64,000 nt of DNA. Origin: Mycetocola_A sp015752285 (GTDB lineage: Bacteria > Actinomycetota > Actinomycetes > Actinomycetales > Microbacteriaceae). Positions 19,292 to 27,175 of this stretch are shown in pieces; positions within the stretch are counted from its first letter, which is position 1; every line of letters starts with the position of its first letter. The stretch lies in the NCBI RefSeq assembly GCF_015752285.1, contig NZ_JADOUY010000002.1:567303-631302 (forward strand), in the 5' to 3' direction. The translations under genes and the position numbers were made by a program. The notes under the pieces were generated by a model, which saw only the letters and a program-made list of their open reading frames with translations, was not told the DNA's origin and searched no databases.

Positions 19292-19297
19292 AGTCTA
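19292..19297 (-). promoter_or_regulatory. -10 box TAGACT for the riboswitch operon
   Basis: Lies just upstream of the aptamer, so RNA would start near 19285 and contain the whole riboswitch. Confidence 0.6.
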
Positions 19298-19307
19298 TCC
19301 GATGGGT

Positions 19308-19667
19308 TTACTTCTTCAGCGCTTTGATGACGAAAGACAGCGCCTTGCCGACAACCCAGATGAACGGGATGCCGACAGCGACGAGCGAAACCAGGTTCGG
19401 TTCGAAGTGCAGCCCTTCGCGACCCTTCACGTAGGCACCGATCGGAAGCGCGAACCCGCCACCGCCACCGCCGGAGCCCGAACCGGTTCCCGACACGGTC
19501 TTCGAGGAGGTGTCTCCCTCGCCTTCTCCTTCTCCGGCACCGAAGCCGTACCAGGCGAGAGCGACGGGAACGAGCTTCTCGCCGTCGATGTCGACGGGGT
19601 CTCCGTACACGGAGGTCACTCCGACAGCTTTGAACTTATCGGCCAGTTCGAGTGCAAGTTTTGTCAT
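19308..19667 (-). CDS. GerW/YtfJ-like protein
   Basis: 119 residues. The motif VTSVYGDPVDIDGEKLVPVALAWYGFGAG matches the GerW/YtfJ spore-germination family, with its glycine-rich loop (GEGEGEG then SGSGGGGGG). The C-terminus adds a hydrophobic helix (LVSLVAVGIPFIWVVGKALSF) that may anchor it to the membrane. The organism need not sporulate; homologues occur widely in non-sporulating actinobacteria with unknown role. TAGCGT seven bases before the ATG implies leaderless expression. Confidence 0.78.
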   Translation of the reverse strand: MTKLALELADKFKAVGVTSVYGDPVDIDGEKLVPVALAWYGFGAGEGEGEGDTSSKTVSGTGSGSGGGGGGFALPIGAYVKGREGLHFEPNLVSLVAVGIPFIWVVGKALSFVIKALKK

Positions 19668-19720
19668 ACCCGCAACGCTATCGGGCCGCACGGACCGAGC
19701 AAAGGGGTTGCGCCCGGAAG

Positions 19721-20974
19721 TCAGTCCCGCGGTGCCCGGGTTCCCCCGGCGGTCTCGCCCCGCCCGCGGCCGAGCATCGATGCGCGGCGGACCGCCGTGC
19801 CCCCGAAACGGGCGCGCAGCGAGTCGATCGTCGTTTCGGCATCCCGCCATTCTTCATCCGGGTCCCACAGCGACGCCATCACCCCGTCGCCGTCGAGAAG
19901 CTGCTCGGCCCGCACACCGACGAGGCGGACGGGGCGACCCTCGATCCCGAGCGCGGTGAAGAGGTCGTTGGCTTCTTCGTAGAGTCGTCGGCCGACGTTT
20001 GACGGCTCGGCCAGTGTGTGCGAACGGGTGAGGGTCGTGAAGTCGTCGAACCGGATCTTGATCGCGACCGTACGCGCCGAGAGTCCCGCCTTGCGCAGCC
20101 TTACAGCCACCTGATCCGCCAGTCTGAGCAGTTCGAGTCGCAACCGAGTGGGATCAGTGATGTCTTCGTGGAAGGTGACCTCGTGACCGATGCTCTTCTC
20201 AGCCGTCGACGTCACAACCGATCGGGTGTCGCGGCCCTGCGCGAGCTCGTGCAATTTGACACCGGTGGCATTTCCAACCGCCTTGCGCAGCGTCGTGAGC
20301 GGGGTTGCCGCGACGTCCCCGACGGTGTGCAGACCGATCCGCAGGAGCGCTTCTTCGGTCTTCGCGCCAACACCCCAGAGCGCGCGGATCGACAGCGGAT
20401 GCAGGAACTCCAGCGTCTGGGCGGGGGGGACGACCAGGAGACCGTCGGGTTTGGCCCGACCGGAGGCGACCTTCGCGACAAACTTCGTCGCAGCGGCGCC
20501 AACGGAGCAGGTCAGGCCTGTTTCGCGCTCGACGCGTTCACGAATGAGCGCTCCGACGGTGGCGGGCGTACCGAGAAGCCTCCGCGCGCCCGAGACGTCG
20601 AGAAACGCTTCGTCGATGCTCAACGGCTCGACGAGGGGTGTCGCATCACGGAAGATCGCCATCACCCGTCTGGAATAGTCGGTGTACCGCTCATGATGCG
20701 GAGGGAGCACGATTGCCTGAGGGCAGAGCCGCAGCGCCTTGGACACCGGCATCGCGGCACCGACCCCGAAGCGCCGAGCCTCGTATGTGGCGCTGGTGAC
20801 AACAGACCGCCCCTCGGCATGCCCGATGATCACCGGTTTTCCGCGCAACTCAGGATGATCGAGCAACTCGACCGACGCGAAGAACGCATCCATGTCGATG
20901 TGCAGGATGTGGGCACCCTCATCGTTCGTGAGGTCGGTGGTCACCTGCCTCGCGCTGCCGTCTTGCCTGCTCAT
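19721..20974 (-). CDS. dinB: DNA polymerase IV (Y-family translesion polymerase)
   Basis: 417-residue error-prone polymerase. The palm motifs HIDMDAFFASVE (about residues 25-36) and PLSIDEAFLDVSG (about residue 125) supply the metal-binding acids. A helix-hairpin-helix region follows (LWGVGAKTEEALLRIGLHTVGDVAA), then the little-finger domain. No beta-clamp motif is obvious at the extreme C-terminus. The start at 20974 (MSRQDGSARQ) has GGAAGA eight bases upstream; the in-frame ATG at 21013 has none. Confidence 0.93.
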   Translation of the reverse strand: MSRQDGSARQVTTDLTNDEGAHILHIDMDAFFASVELLDHPELRGKPVIIGHAEGRSVVTSATYEARRFGVGAAMPVSKALRLCPQAIVLPPHHERYTDYSRRVMAIFRDATPLVEPLSIDEAFLDVSGARRLLGTPATVGALIRERVERETGLTCSVGAAATKFVAKVASGRAKPDGLLVVPPAQTLEFLHPLSIRALWGVGAKTEEALLRIGLHTVGDVAATPLTTLRKAVGNATGVKLHELAQGRDTRSVVTSTAEKSIGHEVTFHEDITDPTRLRLELLRLADQVAVRLRKAGLSARTVAIKIRFDDFTTLTRSHTLAEPSNVGRRLYEEANDLFTALGIEGRPVRLVGVRAEQLLDGDGVMASLWDPDEEWRDAETTIDSLRARFGGTAVRRASMLGRGRGETAGGTRAPRD

Positions 20975-21055
20975 TGTTCGAATCTTCCGCCGTTGCTTCC
21001 AGAATACAGACATCTGTTCGATGCCGCAGCCTGCCGGGTCGGTGAGGAATCGAAG

Positions 21056-21283
21056 CTAGTTTCGCTTGCTCGCGGGCGGTCGGATCGAGACTCCGCGACG
21101 GCGGTGCCTGCTCAGCAGGAGCACTTCGACGGGGGCGGTCAGCCCGATCGCCAGCAGAAGAACGAACCACTGCCCGGTGGCGACGGTCACCCAGATTCCG
21201 GCGCCCAGGACCACGGCGGAGTAGACCCCGGCGAGAACCCAGGCACGGGTACTGATACCGCTGGCGGCGTCACGAGTGCTCAT
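21056..21283 (-). CDS. Small two-helix membrane protein
   Basis: 75 residues with two membrane helices (WVLAGVYSAVVLGAGIWVTVA and WFVLLLAIGLTAPVEVLLLS) and a basic C-terminal tail. The function is unknown. A TAGGCT box six bases before the ATG supports leaderless expression and therefore a real gene. Confidence 0.65.
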   Translation of the reverse strand: MSTRDAASGISTRAWVLAGVYSAVVLGAGIWVTVATGQWFVLLLAIGLTAPVEVLLLSRHRRRGVSIRPPASKRN

Positions 21284-21286
21284 GCT

Positions 21287-21321
21287 CCCAGCCTAGACCG
21301 GACGCATGTCCCTGGGCTGGG
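21287..21321. terminator. Possible hairpin downstream of the gatCAB operon
   Basis: CCCAGCC at 21287-21293 and GGCTGGG at 21315-21321 form a 7-bp stem with a 21-base loop. It lies beyond the operon's last gene and overlaps the -10 box (21290-21295) of the small membrane protein gene. The role is uncertain. Confidence 0.35.
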
Positions 21322-21349
21322 CGAGCGCGTTCGGCGCCATCGACGCCAC

Positions 21350-22024
21350 TCAGACGAGAGCGATCACGACCGGGGTCAGCCACTCCTTGAACGCCCGCGG
21401 ATTATCGCGAAGCCGCTCGCTGATGATCACCGTGTCCGGAGCGACGACCCACGCCCCGGCATCCCGCACCGGGAGCACTTCGAGGTCCAGGCGGAACGAG
21501 CCGGTTTGTCGCCGCAACTCGAACTGGCGCCGCTGTACGAGTTCGTACGCATCGGCAAGCGGGTGTGCACGCGCGTCGACCGCACGCTGGTATTCGTCAT
21601 GCCGTTCCTCCGCCCACATCATGGCCTGGTCGTAACTCAGATAGACCAACTCCTGCAGTTCGAGCGCGCGATCGAACACTTCGAAGTGCGGCGGTCTCAC
21701 CTGGCTGATGAACGGGCGCGTGGCACGACGCACGATCCCGGCCCACCAGCCACGCCACTGCGCGGCGAGAGCGTCGCGATCAAGACCTGCGATGTCGACG
21801 GGTGTCAGTGGCGGGTCGACCGGCGGAATCTGTTCCTCACAGACATCCGTCAGGCCGCCGAGATCGCGGAACGCGAGGGCGAGCAGCAGATCCCAGGGGC
21901 AGTCCTCCGTGATCTGCCATCGGATCGAACCCTCGACGAGCATGGCAGCATCGTACTGCCGCATTTCGGGTCGCAACAGAGGCGGAGAGGCGCCATCCGG
22001 ATGATCGGACAACACCTCCCCCAC
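21350..22024 (-). CDS. Conserved hypothetical protein at the end of the gat operon
   Basis: 224 residues beginning with GTG only two bases after the gatB stop, so it is probably co-transcribed. It is soluble, acidic and Trp/Arg-rich in the middle (AQWRGWWAGIVRRATRPF), with no motif I can name. The ending WVVAPDTVIISERLRDNPRAF looks like a small beta domain. Codon use is normal for the genome. Confidence 0.6.
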   Translation of the reverse strand: MGEVLSDHPDGASPPLLRPEMRQYDAAMLVEGSIRWQITEDCPWDLLLALAFRDLGGLTDVCEEQIPPVDPPLTPVDIAGLDRDALAAQWRGWWAGIVRRATRPFISQVRPPHFEVFDRALELQELVYLSYDQAMMWAEERHDEYQRAVDARAHPLADAYELVQRRQFELRRQTGSFRLDLEVLPVRDAGAWVVAPDTVIISERLRDNPRAFKEWLTPVVIALV

Positions 22025-22026
22025 GA

Positions 22027-23541
22027 TCAGCTGTTTGCGCGCTCGAGCACGAGTTCCCGGACCCTGGCCGCGTCGGCCTGGCCCTTCATGGCTTTCATGA
22101 CCGCGCCGATCACGGCGCCGGCGGCCTGGACTTTGCCGTCGCGGATTTTCTCGAGGACGTCGGGCTGGGAGGCCAGTGCCTGATCGATGGCGGCGATCAG
22201 GGCACCATCGTCCGAGACGACCGCGAGCCCGCGGGCGTCGACGACCTCCTGTGCGGTCCCCTCACCGGCGATGACTCCCTCGAGAACCTGGCGGGCGAGT
22301 TTATCGGTGAGTGTGCCGTTGTCGACGAGTACAGCGAGACCGGCGACGTTCTCGGCGGAGACGAGAGAAGATGCTTCGACGCCGTTCGCGTTCGCCACCC
22401 GGCTGATCTCCCCCGTCCACCATTTCCGGGCGGCCGCGGGCGAGGCGCCGGCGGCGACCGTCTCGCTGATCTCTACGAGAAGTCCGCCGTTGACGACATC
22501 CTGGAACTCGAGATCGGTGAACCCCCAATCAGCCTTGAGTCGGCGTCGGCGGGCGGCGGGCGGTTCGGGCAGCGCCGCGCGCAGTTCCGCGATCAGCTCG
22601 GCGCTCGGCTCGACAGGGAGCAGGTCAGGCTCGGGGAAGTAGCGGTAGTCGTCTGCGTCGCTCTTCGGACGACCGGCGCTGGTGCGACCGGTGTCTTCGT
22701 GCCAGTGACGAGTCTCCTGGGTGATCGTTCCGCCCGACGCAAGGATGGCTGCCTGGCGCTGGATCTCGTAACGGATGGCGCGTTCGACGGAACGCAGGGA
22801 GTTCACGTTCTTCGTCTCCGTGCGGGTGCCGAGAGGCGCAGGTAGCTGTCCCTCCGGCGTGCGTGGCCGGAGCGAGATGTTGGCGTCGCAACGCAGGTTG
22901 CCGCGTTCCATTTTCGCGTCCGAGATCCCCAGCGACACCACGATGTCGCGGATCGTCGAAACGTACGCCTTCGCCAGCTCAGGAGCATCCGCTTCGGCGC
23001 CGTAGATGATGTCGGTGACGATCTCGACCAGAGGCACACCGGCCCGGTTGTAATCGACCAGTGAATACTCGGCACCCTGGATGCGGCCGGTCGAACCACC
23101 GACGTGGGTCAGTTTTCCGGCATCCTCTTCCATGTGCGCACGCTCGATCGACACCGTCACGAGACGGCCGTTCGGCAGCTCGACGTCGACGGATCCGCCG
23201 AAGGCGATCGGTTCGTCGAACTGCGAGATCTGGTAGTTCTTCGCCAGGTCAGGATAGAAGTAGTTCTTGCGGGCGAACCGTGACGACGGCGCGATCGAGC
23301 AGCCGAGCGCGAGACCCAGGCTGATCGAGTAGCGCACAGCCTGCTCGTTGACCACCGGGAGCGCGCCGGGAAGCCCGAGGCACACCGGTGAGACATTCGT
23401 GTTCGCGAGAGATCCGAACTCGTTCGGAGCGTGGGAGAACATCTTGGTCTTCGTGTTGAGCTCGACGTGCACCTCGAAGCCGAGCACCGGCTCGAACAGC
23501 TCCAGGGCCTTGTCGTAGTCCATCAGGGCGTCTTTCGCCAT
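22027..23541 (-). CDS. gatB: Asp-tRNA(Asn)/Glu-tRNA(Gln) amidotransferase subunit B
   Basis: 504-residue tRNA-binding kinase subunit that phosphorylates the misacylated Glu or Asp before amidation. Signatures: LGFEVHVELNTKTKMFS, the zinc-site region CLGLPGALPVVN, YFYPDLAKNYQISQFDEP and the DYNRAGVPLVEIVT stretch. The C-terminal YqeY-like domain is present. The ATG shares one base with the gatA stop (TAATG), giving tight coupling. Confidence 0.97.
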   Translation of the reverse strand: MAKDALMDYDKALELFEPVLGFEVHVELNTKTKMFSHAPNEFGSLANTNVSPVCLGLPGALPVVNEQAVRYSISLGLALGCSIAPSSRFARKNYFYPDLAKNYQISQFDEPIAFGGSVDVELPNGRLVTVSIERAHMEEDAGKLTHVGGSTGRIQGAEYSLVDYNRAGVPLVEIVTDIIYGAEADAPELAKAYVSTIRDIVVSLGISDAKMERGNLRCDANISLRPRTPEGQLPAPLGTRTETKNVNSLRSVERAIRYEIQRQAAILASGGTITQETRHWHEDTGRTSAGRPKSDADDYRYFPEPDLLPVEPSAELIAELRAALPEPPAARRRRLKADWGFTDLEFQDVVNGGLLVEISETVAAGASPAAARKWWTGEISRVANANGVEASSLVSAENVAGLAVLVDNGTLTDKLARQVLEGVIAGEGTAQEVVDARGLAVVSDDGALIAAIDQALASQPDVLEKIRDGKVQAAGAVIGAVMKAMKGQADAARVRELVLERANS

Positions 23542-25052
23542 TATTTACCTCCCAGTGCCGGAGCCTGCGAGATCAACGTGTGACCCCACTGCTGCTCGAG
23601 CAGTGCTTCGATTGCTGCGCCGACGCGGTAGAGCCTGGCGTCTTCACGCACAGGCGCCATGATCTGGATGCCCACAGGCAGACCGTCTTCCGGCGCGAGG
23701 CCGATCGGGACGCTGATGCCGGGGATCCCGGCGAGGTTCGCCGGGATGGTGGCGATGTCGTTGAGGTACATCGCCATCGGGTCTTCGAGTTTCTCGCCGA
23801 ACTTGAACGCGGTTGTGGGAGCACTCGGGCTGATGAGCACGTCGACCTGCGCGAACGCGGTCTCGAAGTCGCGCTGGATGAGCGTGCGGACCTTCTGTGC
23901 GCTGCCGTAATACGCGTCGTAGTAGCCGGCGCTCAGGGCGTACGTGCCGAGGATGATACGACGCTTGACCTCGGGGCCGAAACCGGCCTCGCGCGTTGCG
24001 GCCATCACCTGTTCTACGGTGCCGCCGCCCTCGGGCTGCACTCGCATTCCGAAGCGGACCGAGTCGAATTTCGCCAGGTTGGAGGACGCTTCGGCCGGGA
24101 GGATGAGGTAGTAGGCCGAGACGGCGTACTCGAAGTGGGGAGCGGAGACCTCGACCACTTCAGCGCCCTGCCCCTGCAGCAGGGCGACCGTTTCGTCGAA
24201 CCGGCTCTGGACCCCGGCCTGGAAGCCTTCACCGGAGAGCTCGCGGACGACCCCGACCTTGAGGCCAGTGAGCACATCGCCTCGGGCACCGTCACGGGCG
24301 GCATCCGCCATTGATGGCCACACGTCGGTGAGCGAGGTGGAGTCGAACGGGTCGTGTCCGCCGATGACGTCCTGCAGAAGTCCGGCGTCGAGGACCGTTC
24401 GAGTGACGGGACCGACCTGGTCGAGGCTCGACGCGAGGGCGATCGCACCGTACCTGCTCACCGCACCGTAGGTCGGCTTCACACCGACGGTTCCTGTGAC
24501 GTGTGCGGGCTGGCGGATCGATCCGCCGGTGTCGCTGCCGAGCGCAAGGGGGGCTTCGAACGCGGCAACGGCCGCCGCGGAGCCTCCACCCGATCCGCCA
24601 GGAATCCGGCCGAGGTCCCACGGGTTGCGGGTCGGTCCGTATGCCGAGTGCTCGGTGGACGACCCCATCGCGAACTCGTCCATGTTGGTCTTGCCGATCG
24701 GAACGAGCCCGGCGGCGCGTGCCCGGGTGACGACCGTGGCGTCGAACGGCGACATGTAGCCCTCGAGGATTTTGCTTCCCGAGGTGGACGGCATGTCTGT
24801 GGTCACGAGCACGTCCTTGACGGCGAGCGGCACACCGGCGAGTGGGCCCAATTCGTCACCGGCAGCACGACGTTCGTCGATGCGCTGCGCAGTCCCGAGT
24901 GCGTGGTCAGACACGTGCAGAAAGGCGTGAACGTCGGTGTCGACGTCGGCGATGCGGTCGAGGTGAGCCTGCGTGGCTTCCACGGCGCTGATCTCGCGGC
25001 TCTGCAGCTTCTGCGCCAGGTCAGAGGCAGTGAGACGGATGATGTCGGTCAT
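23541..25052 (-). CDS. gatA: Asp-tRNA(Asn)/Glu-tRNA(Gln) amidotransferase subunit A
   Basis: 503-residue amidase that releases ammonia from glutamine. The Ser-cisSer-Lys triad is visible: Lys in GVPLAVKDVL, then IPGGSGGGSAAAVAAF, then LGSDTGGSIRQPA with the nucleophile. The complex makes Gln-tRNA (and possibly Asn-tRNA) in bacteria lacking the direct synthetases. The operon order is gatC-gatA-gatB. Confidence 0.97.
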   Translation of the reverse strand: MTDIIRLTASDLAQKLQSREISAVEATQAHLDRIADVDTDVHAFLHVSDHALGTAQRIDERRAAGDELGPLAGVPLAVKDVLVTTDMPSTSGSKILEGYMSPFDATVVTRARAAGLVPIGKTNMDEFAMGSSTEHSAYGPTRNPWDLGRIPGGSGGGSAAAVAAFEAPLALGSDTGGSIRQPAHVTGTVGVKPTYGAVSRYGAIALASSLDQVGPVTRTVLDAGLLQDVIGGHDPFDSTSLTDVWPSMADAARDGARGDVLTGLKVGVVRELSGEGFQAGVQSRFDETVALLQGQGAEVVEVSAPHFEYAVSAYYLILPAEASSNLAKFDSVRFGMRVQPEGGGTVEQVMAATREAGFGPEVKRRIILGTYALSAGYYDAYYGSAQKVRTLIQRDFETAFAQVDVLISPSAPTTAFKFGEKLEDPMAMYLNDIATIPANLAGIPGISVPIGLAPEDGLPVGIQIMAPVREDARLYRVGAAIEALLEQQWGHTLISQAPALGGK

Positions 25053-25351
25053 TACTGCTCCTCCCCCAGAATCGCTGACACCTTGAAGCGGTTGTCAGCC
25101 TGTTCCGGTGCGTTCGCGAGGGCCTGCTCGATGGTCAGCGTTTCGCCGACCACATCGGGGCGGAAAACGTTCGACAGCGGAACCGGGTGGCTCGTCGCTG
25201 GAACATCGGGCGTCGCTACCTGCTGCACCTTCGCGATGCTGTCGACGATCTGGTCGAGTTCGGTGGTGAGACTCGAGATCTCATCGGGAGTGAGGGCAAT
25301 GCGGGCGAGGTTCGCCAGATGCGCCACCTGCTCCTCAGAAATTTCAGACAT
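25052..25351 (-). CDS. gatC: Asp-tRNA(Asn)/Glu-tRNA(Gln) amidotransferase subunit C
   Basis: 99-residue subunit that stabilises GatA and GatB. It has the typical N-terminus EEQVAHLANLARIALTPDEI and the C-terminal half with LSNVFRPDV. It is the first gene of the operon; GGAG lies four bases before the ATG. The stop overlaps the gatA ATG by one base. Confidence 0.95.
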   Translation of the reverse strand: MSEISEEQVAHLANLARIALTPDEISSLTTELDQIVDSIAKVQQVATPDVPATSHPVPLSNVFRPDVVGETLTIEQALANAPEQADNRFKVSAILGEEQ

Positions 25352-25444
25352 GGGACTCCGTCACATAAGTACTGGGGTGTGCTCCCATTCTATTGGGCGA
25401 TGCCGGTGCTCTCCGGCGCGCGCGACGACGAGCGGCGCCCCGAT

Positions 25445-25450
25445 TAGAGT
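25445..25450 (+). promoter_or_regulatory. Leaderless -10 box TAGAGT
   Basis: Six bases before the GTG at 25457. It is divergent from gatC, whose ATG is 105 bp away. Confidence 0.55.
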
Positions 25451-25456
25451 TGGCGG

Positions 25457-27172
25457 GTGACCGACACCTCTCCGCGTCCCTGGCTGTCCAGCTACGCCGC
25501 CGATGTTCCCTCCGACATTCCCGTTCAGCGCGGCTGTCTCGTCGACCTGGTCGATGCATCCGCCGCTCGGTATCCCTCCCAGGTCGCCCTGGAGTTCTTC
25601 GGGACCACCACGACCTACCGGCAACTCCAGCACGCGATCCGCCGCGTCGCCGAGGGCCTTCGCGAACTCGGCGTCTCCCCGGGCGATCCGGTTGCTCTCG
25701 TGCTGCCGAACTGCCCTGAGCACATCGTCGCGTTTTACGCGGTCCTCCGACTCGGCGCCGTCGTCGTCGAGCACAACCCGCTGTACACACCGCGGGAGCT
25801 CCGCCACCAGTTCGAGGATCACGGAGCCCGGGTTGCGATCGTCTGGAACAAAGTGGTGGCGACCGTGCAGGACTTCCCCGAGGACATCGCGGTACGTTCG
25901 CTGATCTCGGTCGACATCACGCGCTCGATGCCGGCGGCGACGCGACTCGCCCTGGCGCTCCCGATCACCAAAGCCCGCGAATCACGCGAGGCGTTGACGG
26001 CGAAGACTCACGGAACGATCCCCTGGTCGAAGATCAGCGCGTCGCGCACCATCGATCCGTTCCATCCCCTGCCCGAGTCGACGGACGTCGCCATCATCCA
26101 GTACACGTCCGGGACCACCGGCGCACCGAAGGGTGCTGTCCTCACCCACGCGAACCTGCTCGCGAACGCGGTTCAGGCTCGTGCGTGGACGCCAACGATC
26201 ACGCATGCAGGCTGCACCGTCTATGCGGTGTTGCCGATGTTTCATGCCTACGGTCTTACCCTCTGCCTCACCTTCGCGATGAGCCTCGCGGCGCGACTGG
26301 TGCTGTTCCCCAAATTCGACCCCGACCTCGTGCTCGCCGCCGCGAAGAAACATCCGCCGACCTTCCTCCCCGCCGTTCCACCGATCGCCGACCGGCTCCT
26401 CGCCCGGGCGAAGGAGAAAGGTGTGTCGCTGAGCGGACTGGAGATCGGCATCTCCGGGGCGATGGCGCTTCCCCACGAACTGGTCGTTCCGTTCGAGGAG
26501 GCAACCGGGGGCTATCTCATCGAGGGCTACGGACTCAGCGAGTGCTCGCCGGTGCTCATGGCCAACCCGGTCGCCGACAACCGCAAGGCCGGTACCGTCG
26601 GCTTGCCGCTGCCGAGCACCGAGGTCCGCATCGTGAACCCCGAGAATCCGGCCGTTGACGTCGAGCCTGGCGCCCCAGGCGAACTCATCGTCCGCGGGCC
26701 GCAGGTGTTCTCCGAGTACTACCTCAAACCCGATGAGACGAGCGAGGCCTTCGTCGACGGTGGCTGGTTCCGCACCGGCGATATCGCGACGATGGACGCC
26801 GATGGGTTCGTGAGCATCGTCGACCGGATCAAGGAACTGATCATCACCGGCGGATTCAACGTGGCACCCACGGAAGTCGAGAACGCCCTGCGTCAGCACC
26901 CGGCGATCCTTGATGTCGCCGTGGTCGGGATGCCGAGCGCCCACTCCGGTGAAGATGTGACCGCTGCCGTCGTTCTCCGCCCAGGAGAGAAGCTCGACAG
27001 GGAATCGATCAGACAGTTCGCCCGCGACAACCTCACGCCGTACAAGGTGCCGAGACGGATCGTCGCCATCGAGGCGCTGCCGACGTCGCTCATCGGCAAG
27101 GTTCTGCGCAAGCAGGTCCGTGATGTTCTGCTGCAGAAGGAGACCGGTCGCCAGGCAGACATCCTTCGCTGA
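25457..27172 (+). CDS. fadD: Long-chain fatty acid-CoA ligase (AMP-binding)
   Basis: 571-residue adenylate-forming enzyme activating fatty acids to acyl-CoA. The P-loop is IQYTSGTTGAPKGAVLTH (about residue 215). The acyl pocket has YGLSECSPV, and GGWFRTGDIATMDADGFVSIVDRIKELIITGGFNV covers the A8-A10 hinge region. The C-terminal Lys region PTSLIGKVLRKQ is intact. GTG at 25457 is set by the leaderless box; it ends three bases before ligA (tail to tail). Confidence 0.92.
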   Translation: MTDTSPRPWLSSYAADVPSDIPVQRGCLVDLVDASAARYPSQVALEFFGTTTTYRQLQHAIRRVAEGLRELGVSPGDPVALVLPNCPEHIVAFYAVLRLGAVVVEHNPLYTPRELRHQFEDHGARVAIVWNKVVATVQDFPEDIAVRSLISVDITRSMPAATRLALALPITKARESREALTAKTHGTIPWSKISASRTIDPFHPLPESTDVAIIQYTSGTTGAPKGAVLTHANLLANAVQARAWTPTITHAGCTVYAVLPMFHAYGLTLCLTFAMSLAARLVLFPKFDPDLVLAAAKKHPPTFLPAVPPIADRLLARAKEKGVSLSGLEIGISGAMALPHELVVPFEEATGGYLIEGYGLSECSPVLMANPVADNRKAGTVGLPLPSTEVRIVNPENPAVDVEPGAPGELIVRGPQVFSEYYLKPDETSEAFVDGGWFRTGDIATMDADGFVSIVDRIKELIITGGFNVAPTEVENALRQHPAILDVAVVGMPSAHSGEDVTAAVVLRPGEKLDRESIRQFARDNLTPYKVPRRIVAIEALPTSLIGKVLRKQVRDVLLQKETGRQADILR

Positions 27173-27175
27173 CCG

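Noticed and set aside
21002..21017. LexA box upstream of dinB (TCGAACAGATGTCTGT on the minus strand)
   Set aside because: Only the first half matches the actinobacterial TCGAAC-N4-GTTCGA site; the second half shares two or three bases.
20018..22183. Long + strand frame (721 residues) opposite dinB and neighbours
   Set aside because: Arg/Asp/Gly-rich composition, no motif, and it covers three well-supported minus-strand genes. It is an antisense artefact of high GC.
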